Shown: one piece after another, positions 1 through 6,157 of the stretch | How positions within the stretch are numbered: the first letter of the stretch is position 1 | Layout: the number at the start of each line of letters is the position of its first letter | Assembly (NCBI GenBank): GCA_036520715.1 | Contig: DATDJF010000041.1 | Span: forward strand, 1-12,683 | Reading direction: 5' to 3' | Origin: JAEUPI01 sp036520715 | GTDB taxonomy: Bacteria; Pseudomonadota; Gammaproteobacteria; Burkholderiales; Burkholderiaceae_C | Length of the DNA stretch: 12,683 nucleotides | Notes under the pieces: generated by a model | What the model saw: the letters and a program-made list of their open reading frames with translations, nothing else | Told to the model about the DNA's origin: nothing | Database searches by the model: none | Program-made: the position numbers and the translations under genes

Positions 1-715
1 CGATCTCGGCGTCGCCGTGGTCGCGCTTGCCTTCGAAGGTGATGTAGGGCGCGAGGCCGTCCTGGTGCCACTGCAGCGCGTACATGCGCGCCACCTCCTG
101 GGCGTCGGTGGCACCGGCGTATCGTGCGATCAGGTACAGCACCAGGTCGTGCCAGGTGGTCGATGCGCCCGAGCTCACCAGCTCCTCGCGCGCGCCCGAG
201 ATCACCAGCACGCGTTCCGGATGGATCGGCACCGTCGGATACGAGGCCTCGAATTCGCGCGCGTAGCCGAAGTGCACGGTCGCGGCATTGCCGTCGAACA
301 GCCCCGTTTCGGCGAGCAGAAAGATCCCGGAGCACGCCGAGCACAGCACGGCGCCGCGATCGTGCATGCGCTTGAGCCACTGCACCAGCCGCGGGTAACG
401 GCCCTTGTGCCAACCCGACGAACGCAGCAGCACCGACGGCACGATCACGACGTCGGTGAACTCGATGCTGTCGATCGAACGCTGCACCTGCATCGGCACG
501 CCGCTCACCAGATCGAGCGGGCCGACCGCCTCGCCGACGATCTCCACTTGAAACGGTGCTGGCGTGTGCACGACCGGCGCGCCCATCAGCGCACGTGCGT
601 TCATCACGTCGTAGATGCCTGCGAGCGTGGATACCACTGCATCGGGCAAGGCCAGTAAGGCGACGTGGCGGCTGGACTTGCCGCCTTTCGAGGCACGGCT
701 CGGGGGATTGGACAT
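1..715 (-). CDS. GlxA-type DJ-1/PfpI transcriptional regulator (C-terminus outside window)
   Basis: The visible 238 residues form a DJ-1/PfpI-like domain as found at the N-terminus of GlxA/AraC-family regulators. Residues 17-30 form the first strand and turn. Cys128 sits in an elbow, CSACSGIFLLAETGLFDG (residues 125-142), at the position of the nucleophile in DJ-1 relatives. The stretch GASTTWHDLVLYLIARYAG (183-201) is the usual final helix region. Residues 209-238 (ARMYALQWHQDGLAPYITF and following) match the linker that in this family precedes two AraC-type helix-turn-helix motifs, so the DNA-binding part should lie beyond base 1. The start at 715 is the first ATG in frame with the conserved domain; no convincing Shine-Dalgarno precedes it. 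Such proteins usually regulate nearby catabolic genes; the target here is unknown. It is divergent from kaiC, so it could act on that promoter, but that is only inference. A stand-alone DJ-1 protein is the alternative. Confidence 0.85.
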   Translation of the reverse strand, partial: MSNPPSRASKGGKSSRHVALLALPDAVVSTLAGIYDVMNARALMGAPVVHTPAPFQVEIVGEAVGPLDLVSGVPMQVQRSIDSIEFTDVVIVPSVLLRSSGWHKGRYPRLVQWLKRMHDRGAVLCSACSGIFLLAETGLFDGNAATVHFGYAREFEASYPTVPIHPERVLVISGAREELVSSGASTTWHDLVLYLIARYAGATDAQEVARMYALQWHQDGLAPYITFEGKRDHGDAEI

Positions 716-825
716 GGGCTCATTTTCGCGGCAATGCGGCCCGGCGATCCCGCCGATGCCTGCCCGCAGAGTCGGAAAACTCGATGCGCCTATAGTGGCT
801 CCACGTTCGTTGACAGGCGCTGCGC
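716..825. promoter_or_regulatory. Divergent intergenic region with a weak -10-like CTATAG
   Basis: These 110 bases separate the divergent GlxA-type gene and the kaiC cassette, so they should hold promoters for both. The only -10-like element I see is TATAGT at 791-796; it contains the palindrome CTATAG and could be read on either strand. No good -35 lies 16-18 bases upstream on either strand. A perfect TTGACA occurs at 810-815 but is only 10 bases from the kaiC ATG, so it cannot serve as a -35 for that start. No clear terminator or long dyad is visible. Confidence 0.3.
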
Positions 826-2580
826 ATGGCTGGTTCGAAGAAAAAGAGAGTCTCCTCTTCCGAGCCGCTGGCGCTGCCAAAGGCGCCCACCGGCATCCAC
901 GGGCTCGACGAAATCACCGGCGGCGGGCTGCCGCGCGGCCGCCCGACCTTGGTGTGCGGCGCTGCCGGGTGCGGCAAGACGCTGCTGGCGATGGAGTTCC
1001 TGGTGCGTGGCGCGCGCGAGCACGGCGAGCCCGGCGTGTTCATGTCGTTCGAGGAAACGGCGCGCGACCTGGCCGAAAACGTGCGTTCGCTCGGCTTCGA
1101 CCTCGACGAACTTTGCCGCAAGAAGTTGCTGCGCATCGACCACGTGCGCATCGAGCGCAGCGAGATCCGCGAAGCCGGAGAGTACGACCTCGAAGGCCTG
1201 TTCGTGCGCCTCAACCATGCGATCGATTCGATAAAGGCCAAGCGCGTGGTGCTCGACACCATCGAGGCGCTGTTCGCGGGGTTCGACAACGAAGCCGTGC
1301 TGCGCGCCGAGTTGCGCCGCTTGTTTCGCTGGCTGAAGGACAAGGGCGTCACGGCCATCGTCACCGGCGAGCGCGGCACCGTGACCCTGAGCCGCAACGG
1401 GCTGGAGGAGTACGTCTCCGACTGCGTGATCCTGCTCGACCACCGCGTCGACGACCAGGTGTCGACGCGGCGCCTGCGCATCGTCAAGTACCGCGGCAGC
1501 CTGCATGGCACCAACGAGTACCCGTTCCTGATCGACGAGCAGGGCATCAGCGTGATGCCGATCACCTCGGTGGGCCTGCTGCACGAGGTGTCGACCGAGC
1601 GTGTGTCCAGCGGCATCGCCCGGCTCGACGCCATGCTCGGCGGCGAGGGTTATTTTCGCGGCAGCACGGTGCTGGTCACCGGCACCGCCGGCACCGGCAA
1701 GACCACGTTGTCGGCCAGCTTCGCGCAGGCGAGCTGCCAGCGTGGCGAGCGCTGCCTGTACTTCGCGTTCGAAGAGTCGCCCGGGCAGCTGGTGCGCAAC
1801 ATGGGCTCGGTGGGCATCGACCTGCGCGGGTCGATCGACAAGGGGCTGTTGCGCATCGAGGCGAGCCGGCCGACCAGCTACGGCCTGGAAACGCACCTGG
1901 CGATGGTGCACAAGGCGGTGCGTCAGTTCGCGCCGCGCGTGGTGGTGATGGATCCGATCACCACGCTGTCGAGCGCCGGTATGGTGCGCGACAGCTACGC
2001 GGTGCTGACGCGGCTGGTGGACTACATGAAGTCGCAGCGCATCACGCTGATGATGACCAGCCTCACCGCGGGCGGCGAAGACCTCGAGCAAAGCGGCGCC
2101 GGCATCACGTCGCTGGTGGACACCTGGCTGCTGGTGCGCGACATCGAGCTCGGCGGCGAGCGCAACCGCGGGCTGTACGTGCTCAAGTCGCGCGGCATGC
2201 CGCACTCCAACCAGATCCGCGAGTTCGTCATCCGCAGCCACGGGCTCGACCTGCTCGACGTCTACCGCGGTCCGGGGGGCGTGCTCACCGGCTCGATGCG
2301 TCTGGAACAAGAGGCGCGCGAGCAGTCCGACCTGGTGGCGCGGCAGCGGACGCGCGAAGCGCGTGCGCGCGACCGCGAGCGCCAGCGCGCGCTGCTCGAG
2401 GCTCGCATCGACGCACTACGAAGCGAATTCGAGGCCGACGAGCGCGAGGCCAGTTTGCTGGAGCGCGAAGACAGCGGCCGCGAGGCGGCGATCGCGGCGC
2501 AGCGCGAAGCGACGGCATTGCGGCGCAGTGCCGAGGTGGTGAGGCGCCGCGCTGGCGGCGGTAGGAAGGGAAAACCATGA
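826..2580 (+). CDS. kaiC: KaiC-like double-domain RecA-type ATPase with coiled-coil tail
   Basis: The 584-residue product has two tandem KaiC domains. CI has Walker A GAAGCGKT (45-52), the paired glutamates FEE (75-77) and a Walker B-like strand RVVLD (140-144). CII has Walker A GTAGTGKT (286-293), FEE (315-317) and RVVVMD (371-376). In cyanobacteria CI is an ATPase that recruits KaiB and CII is an autokinase/phosphatase. The segment GITSLVDTW (426-434) aligns with the phosphosite loop HISTITDTI of cyanobacterial KaiC, placing Thr428-Ser429 at the Ser431-Thr432 pair: both are phosphorylatable but in reversed order. After residue about 490 the KaiC core ends and about 90 residues rich in Arg, Glu and Ala form a predicted coiled coil, ending in a basic GGGRKGKP. 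The cyanobacterial KaiA-binding tail is not recognisable. It is first in a cassette with two kaiB genes and a kinase. Start 826 has only a weak Shine-Dalgarno. Whether it drives a true rhythm cannot be told from sequence. Confidence 0.93.
   Translation: MAGSKKKRVSSSEPLALPKAPTGIHGLDEITGGGLPRGRPTLVCGAAGCGKTLLAMEFLVRGAREHGEPGVFMSFEETARDLAENVRSLGFDLDELCRKKLLRIDHVRIERSEIREAGEYDLEGLFVRLNHAIDSIKAKRVVLDTIEALFAGFDNEAVLRAELRRLFRWLKDKGVTAIVTGERGTVTLSRNGLEEYVSDCVILLDHRVDDQVSTRRLRIVKYRGSLHGTNEYPFLIDEQGISVMPITSVGLLHEVSTERVSSGIARLDAMLGGEGYFRGSTVLVTGTAGTGKTTLSASFAQASCQRGERCLYFAFEESPGQLVRNMGSVGIDLRGSIDKGLLRIEASRPTSYGLETHLAMVHKAVRQFAPRVVVMDPITTLSSAGMVRDSYAVLTRLVDYMKSQRITLMMTSLTAGGEDLEQSGAGITSLVDTWLLVRDIELGGERNRGLYVLKSRGMPHSNQIREFVIRSHGLDLLDVYRGPGGVLTGSMRLEQEAREQSDLVARQRTREARARDRERQRALLEARIDALRSEFEADEREASLLEREDSGREAAIAAQREATALRRSAEVVRRRAGGGRKGKP
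2563..2570 (+). promoter_or_regulatory. Ribosome binding site of first kaiB
   Basis: AGGAAGGG lies inside the last kaiC codons and ends 6 bases before the ATG at 2577. It supports that ATG as the start and lets the first kaiB be made both by re-initiation and by independent ribosome loading. The second kaiB and the kinase have no comparable site. Confidence 0.6.
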
Positions 2581-2894
2581 GCCCCAATCCCCAGAGCAAG
2601 GCGGGCACGACCGCCGCCGCCAAAGAGTGGCAGCTGCGGCTGTACGTGGCCGGCAAATCGCCCAAGTCGCTGGCCGCGTTTGCCAACCTGCGCAAGCTGT
2701 GCGAGCAGCACCTGGCGGGCCGCTACACGATCGAGGTGATCGACCTGCTCGAGAACCCGCAGCTCGCCGAGGGCGACCAGATCGTCGCCGTGCCCACCCT
2801 GGTACGCCGTTTGCCCGAGCCGCTGTGCAAGATCGTCGGTGACCTCTCGAACACCGAACGCACGCTGGTCGGATTGCAGTTGCTCCAACGATGA
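2577..2894 (+). CDS. kaiB: KaiB-like protein, first copy
   Basis: This 105-residue protein has the thioredoxin-like KaiB fold signature: strand LRLYVAG (20-26), NPQLAEGDQIVAVPTL (60-75) containing the cis-proline region around Pro73, and LPEPLCKIVGDLSN (79-92). In cyanobacteria KaiB switches fold to bind the phosphorylated KaiC CI ring. Positions linked to that switch and to binding differ here: the lysine of the cyanobacterial AEEDK motif is Gln68, and the aspartate in the GLDLL motif is Gln101, although Gly99 is kept. A flexible N-terminal extension of about 17 residues precedes the fold, and the acidic C-terminal tail of cyanobacterial KaiB is absent. The ATG overlaps the kaiC stop (ATGA), so expression is coupled to kaiC. 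It is clearly distinct from the next gene, with which it shares about 47 of 87 aligned positions by hand count. Confidence 0.93.
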   Translation: MSPNPQSKAGTTAAAKEWQLRLYVAGKSPKSLAAFANLRKLCEQHLAGRYTIEVIDLLENPQLAEGDQIVAVPTLVRRLPEPLCKIVGDLSNTERTLVGLQLLQR

Positions 2895-3223
2895 AACCCA
2901 CCCCGCCGCCCGCCGCCCTGTCCGAGCCGTTCGGCGTCGAACCGGCGCAACGCTACGTGCTGCGCCTGTTCGTCAGCGGCATGACCGCGCGTTCGACGGC
3001 GGCGCTGGCCACCATCAAGGCGCTGTGCGAGCACGAGCTGCAGGGTCGCTACGAGCTCGACGTGGTCGACATCTACCAGCATCCGGAGTTGGCCGTGGAG
3101 GAGCAGATCGTCGCGGTGCCGACCCTGGTGCGGCAGCTGCCCGAGCCTTTGCGGCGGATCATCGGCGACCTGTCGAACGAGCAGCGCTTGTTGAAGGGCC
3201 TGGACCTGCGGCCGCTGCCTTGA
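2891..3223 (+). CDS. kaiB: KaiB-like protein, second copy
   Basis: This 110-residue KaiB paralogue has strand YVLRLFVSG (22-30), HPELAVEEQIVAVPTL (64-79) with the cis-proline region at Pro77, and LPEPLRRIIGDLSN (83-96). Unlike the first copy it keeps the GLD motif (Gly103-Asp105) that in cyanobacterial KaiB takes part in fold switching and KaiC binding, and it keeps the two arginines before IIGDLS. The lysine of cyanobacterial AEEDK is Gln72. The first 20 residues are Pro/Ala-rich and probably disordered; there is no acidic C-terminal tail. The ATG overlaps the stop of the first kaiB (ATGA). No Shine-Dalgarno is seen, so translation probably depends on the upstream gene. Two divergent KaiBs beside one KaiC suggest they compete for KaiC or divide its functions; that is inference. 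Confidence 0.92.
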   Translation: MKPTPPPAALSEPFGVEPAQRYVLRLFVSGMTARSTAALATIKALCEHELQGRYELDVVDIYQHPELAVEEQIVAVPTLVRQLPEPLRRIIGDLSNEQRLLKGLDLRPLP

Positions 3224-4929
3224 CGCCCGATCTGCAGTCACCCGACGAGTTGCGCGCGCACAACGCGGAGTTGCGGTTGCGCCTGCAGGAGGCCGAGGAC
3301 ACCCTGCAGGCGATTCGCAGCGGCGGCGTCGACGCCTTCGTCGTCGGGCCTGCGGGGGCACAGCAGATCTACACGCTCGAAGGCGCGGAGCGCCCCTACC
3401 GCATGTGGGTGGAGAAGATGCAGCAGGGCGCGGCAACGCTCGAGCGTGGCCTCATCACCTATTGCAACCAGCGTTTGGGCGATCTGGTGGGCGTGGCACC
3501 CGAGGCGCTGCTCGGCGTGGCGCTGCGCGAGTTCATCGACGAGGATCACCAAGCCGAGTACGACGCCTTGCTGGTGCAGGGCCTGGTCGGCTCCGGGCAG
3601 GCCGAATCGTGCGTGCACAGCCGAGGTGGCACCTACGTGCCGGTGTTGCTCACCGTCAACCCGCTGTCGCTGGACGGTGCGTCGCTCGGCGTGCTGGCCA
3701 CCGATCTGACCGTGCAGAAGCATCACGACAAGTTGGCGCATGCGCTTGCCGAACGTGAGCGGCTGGACACCGAGTTGCGCCAGGTCGTGGCCGAGTTGTC
3801 GGAGTCGGACCGCCGCAAGAGCGAGTTCCTGGCGATGCTGTCGCACGAGCTGCGCAACCCGCTGGCACCGATCAGCAACACCCTGCAGATCCTCAGCCAC
3901 GGCGACGCGGTGGCGCCGCAGGCCCGGGCCACGCTGGAGGTGGCGCAGCGCCACGTGCGGCAGATGGTGCGGCTGGTCGATGACCTGCTCGACGTCAGTC
4001 GCATCAGCCATGGCCGCATCGAGGTGCGCAAAGAGCCGGTCGAGCTGGCGTCGATCGCCCGCCAGGCTGTCGAGTCGGTGCGTCCGTTGGCTGCGCAGGC
4101 CGGGCTGGATCTCGAGGTGCAGGCGCGCGCCGCGACGCCGTGGGTGCAGGCCGATCCGGCGCGGCTGGCCCAGGCGATCGGCAACCTGCTGCACAACGCG
4201 GTCAAGTTCACGCCGCACGGCGGGCAAGTCAGCGTCACGGTCGAGCGCGACGGCGCCGATGCCGTGCTGCGGGTGACCGATAGCGGCATCGGCTTGGCGT
4301 CCGATCAGCTGTCGCGCATCTTCGAGTTGTTCACCCAGCTCGACTCGTCGCTGGATCGTGCACAGGGCGGCCTGGGCATCGGCCTGGCGCTCGTCAGGGC
4401 ACTGATGCAACTGCACGGTGGCTCGGTCGAGGCGCGCAGCGCGGGCCTGGGCCGTGGCAGCGAGTTCACGCTGCGCTTGCCGGCGTTGGATTCGCCAGCG
4501 GTGGTGGCCAGGCCGCCGCAAGGGCGCGCGGCCAGCGCACGCGCACACCGGGTGCTGGTGGTCGACGACAACCGCGATGCGGCCGACAGCATGGCCGCGC
4601 TGCTCGAACTCGGCGGCCATCGAGTGGCCGTGGCCTACGACGGGCTGGCCGCAGTGGAAGCGGCCTGCACGGGCGAACACGATCTGGTGCTGCTCGACAT
4701 CGGCCTGCCCAAGCTCGATGGCTTCGAGGCCGCGCGCCGCATCCGCCAACGTTGCGCCGATTCGCCGCGGCGCATCAGGCTGGTGGCACTCACCGGCTGG
4801 GGCCAATCCGAAGACCGGCAGCGCTCGCGGGCGAGCGGTTTCGACGACCACCTGGTCAAGCCGGTCGACCCGCAGGCGCTGGAAGGCCTGCTGGCGCGGC
4901 TCGACGAAGACTCGCCACCTGCCGCGTGA
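3220..4929 (+). CDS. Hybrid sensor histidine kinase with PAS-like domain and C-terminal receiver
   Basis: The 569-residue product has, in order: an N-terminal helix (about 8-35), a PAS-like sensor (about 60-165), a connecting helix (about 168-200), a HisKA domain with SEFLAMLSHELRNPLAP (201-217; phospho-acceptor His209), an HATPase domain with N-box Asn322/Asn326, G1 DSGIG (354-358) and G2 GGLGIGLA (383-390), and a receiver with acidic pair Asp449-Asp450, phospho-acceptor Asp493, Thr535 and Lys547. No signal peptide or membrane span is seen, so it should be cytoplasmic. There is no DNA-binding output. I start it at TTG 3220, which overlaps the second kaiB stop as TTGA; the frame is open further upstream, but an earlier start would run far into the kaiB gene, while the next in-frame ATG (3403) would remove the N-terminal helix. 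Unlike cyanobacterial SasA it has no KaiB-like sensor. Its place in the cassette suggests it reads or sets the KaiBC state. Confidence 0.9.
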   Translation: MTPDLQSPDELRAHNAELRLRLQEAEDTLQAIRSGGVDAFVVGPAGAQQIYTLEGAERPYRMWVEKMQQGAATLERGLITYCNQRLGDLVGVAPEALLGVALREFIDEDHQAEYDALLVQGLVGSGQAESCVHSRGGTYVPVLLTVNPLSLDGASLGVLATDLTVQKHHDKLAHALAERERLDTELRQVVAELSESDRRKSEFLAMLSHELRNPLAPISNTLQILSHGDAVAPQARATLEVAQRHVRQMVRLVDDLLDVSRISHGRIEVRKEPVELASIARQAVESVRPLAAQAGLDLEVQARAATPWVQADPARLAQAIGNLLHNAVKFTPHGGQVSVTVERDGADAVLRVTDSGIGLASDQLSRIFELFTQLDSSLDRAQGGLGIGLALVRALMQLHGGSVEARSAGLGRGSEFTLRLPALDSPAVVARPPQGRAASARAHRVLVVDDNRDAADSMAALLELGGHRVAVAYDGLAAVEAACTGEHDLVLLDIGLPKLDGFEAARRIRQRCADSPRRIRLVALTGWGQSEDRQRSRASGFDDHLVKPVDPQALEGLLARLDEDSPPAA

Positions 4930-4967
4930 CACGGCCCGTGCTCGCGCGAAGCGCCGGCGTCGTGGCA

Positions 4968-4982
4968 CGAACGAACCGTTCG
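4968..4982. repeat. Small inverted repeat after the kinase gene
   Basis: CGAACG and CGTTCG form a perfect 6-base dyad with a 3-base loop, 39 bases after the kinase stop. No T-run follows on either strand, so I do not call it an intrinsic terminator. The surrounding 4930-5073 region (144 bases) shows no other gene and no clear -35/-10 pair, although the methyltransferase downstream needs a promoter or read-through from the kai cassette. Confidence 0.3.
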
Positions 4983-5055
4983 CGGGCGAATTCAGCACTG
5001 CCGTGAAGCCGGCCGTGCCGCGACCATGGGAACCGTTTCAACGCTGCATCTCGCA

Positions 5056-5064
5056 GAGGAAAGG
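5056..5064 (+). promoter_or_regulatory. Ribosome binding site fixing the methyltransferase start
   Basis: GAGGAAAGG (5056-5064) ends 9 bases before the ATG at 5074. An in-frame ATG at 5026 lies upstream of this site and has no such signal, so 5074 is preferred as the start. Confidence 0.65.
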
Positions 5065-5073
5065 TTCCCCACC

Positions 5074-6141
5074 ATGGACGCTCCCGTGATCGACCAAGCC
5101 AAGCTCGAAGCCTTCGCCATGCGCGCCGTCGGCGACATCGCCGCTGCCTACAACGGCGTGATGGTGAGCCTGGGCAGCAAGCTCGGCCTGTACCAGGCGC
5201 TGGCCTATGCCGGGCCGCTGAGCAGCAAGGAGCTGGCGCGGCGCGCCGGTTGCGCCGAACGCTACGTGCGCGAGTGGCTGAATCAACAAGCCGCCGGCGG
5301 CTACCTCGGCTACCACGCGGTCAGCGACACCTACGAGATGTCACCCGAGCAGGCGATGGTGCTGGCCGACGAGGACAGCCCCGCCTACATCCCGCCGGCG
5401 TGGAACATGCCCGCAGCGATGTGGGCCGACGAGCCCAAGACGCTCGAGGCGTTTCGCAGCGGCGGCGGCGTGGCCTGGAGCGAGCACGACGCACGCATGG
5501 CCTGCGGCGTGGCGGCGTTCTACCGCAACGGCTACCGCGCCAGCCTGGTGCCACAGTGGCTGCCGGCGCTCGACGGCGTGGTCGAGCAGCTGCAGGCCGG
5601 CATCGCGGTGGCCGACGTCGGCTGCGGCCACGGCCACTCGACCCTGCTGATGGCGCAGGCGTTTCCGAACTCCCGCTTCTACGGCTTCGACACCCACGGC
5701 GCGTCGATCGACGCGGCACGCGCCAACGCCGCCGAGGCCGGCGTGATGCGCCGCGCCGACTTCTCGATCGCGCGCGCCGAGACCTACCCCGACCACCGCT
5801 ACGGCCTGATCTGCTTCTTCGACACGCTGCACGACCTCGGCGACCCGGTGGCCGCGGCGCGCCATGCGGCCGCGACGCTGGCGCCGGGTGGCACCGTGCT
5901 GCTGGTGGAGCCGTTCGCGCACGACCGCACCGAGGACAACCTGTCGACGGTGGGGCAGCTCTACTACGGCGGCTCGTCGGTGATCTGCTGCGCGCACGCC
6001 ATCTCCGAGGGCGGCAAGCTGGTGCTCGGCGCGCAGGCGGGGCCCAAGCGGCTGGAAGACGTGTTCCGCAAGGCCGGCTTCACGCACTTCCGGCGTGCGG
6101 CGGAGACGCCGTTCAACCTGATCTTCGAGATTCGGCGCTGA
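5074..6141 (+). CDS. SAM-dependent methyltransferase with N-terminal winged-helix-like domain
   Basis: The 355-residue protein is a class I methyltransferase. The SAM motif I is VADVGCGHG (179-187), followed by the acidic end of strand 2 at FYGFDTH (202-208) and the strand 4 region LICFFDTLHDLGD (245-257); PGGTVLLVEPF (271-281) is the usual strand 5. The N-terminal part (about 20-95) resembles the winged-helix dimerisation domain of small-molecule O-methyltransferases and Rv2258c-like proteins, with SSKELARRAGCAERYVREWL (50-69) as the helix-turn-helix-like segment. No signal peptide is seen, so it is cytoplasmic. The substrate is unknown. It stands alone on this strand, 144 bases after the kinase stop, and its stop is only 16 bases from the stop of the convergent operon, with no visible terminator between. 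Transcriptional read-through from the kai cassette is possible. Confidence 0.85.
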   Translation: MDAPVIDQAKLEAFAMRAVGDIAAAYNGVMVSLGSKLGLYQALAYAGPLSSKELARRAGCAERYVREWLNQQAAGGYLGYHAVSDTYEMSPEQAMVLADEDSPAYIPPAWNMPAAMWADEPKTLEAFRSGGGVAWSEHDARMACGVAAFYRNGYRASLVPQWLPALDGVVEQLQAGIAVADVGCGHGHSTLLMAQAFPNSRFYGFDTHGASIDAARANAAEAGVMRRADFSIARAETYPDHRYGLICFFDTLHDLGDPVAAARHAAATLAPGGTVLLVEPFAHDRTEDNLSTVGQLYYGGSSVICCAHAISEGGKLVLGAQAGPKRLEDVFRKAGFTHFRRAAETPFNLIFEIRR

Positions 6142-6157
6142 GCCACCGCCGCACGCG

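Noticed and set aside
810..815. Perfect TTGACA hexamer before kaiC
   Set aside because: It is only 10 bases from the ATG, so a matching -10 would fall inside the gene with no room for a leader.
790..2310. 506-codon minus-strand open frame opposite kaiC
   Set aside because: Composition is that of an antisense shadow (His/Ala/Arg/Gln-rich), and it lies entirely across the well-supported kaiC gene and the divergent promoter.
4968..4982. Hairpin CGAACG-AAC-CGTTCG as an intrinsic terminator
   Set aside because: The stem is short and no run of T follows in either direction; it is kept only as a small inverted repeat.
3238..4998. 586-codon open frame on the minus strand opposite the hybrid kinase
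   Set aside because: Its translation is rich in His, Arg and Gln with no domain, as expected for the antisense of GC-rich coding DNA. The plus strand encodes an intact kinase with all motifs.
6142..6157. Bidirectional terminator between the convergent methyltransferase and Bug genes
   Set aside because: The 16-base gap holds no dyad and no T-run.
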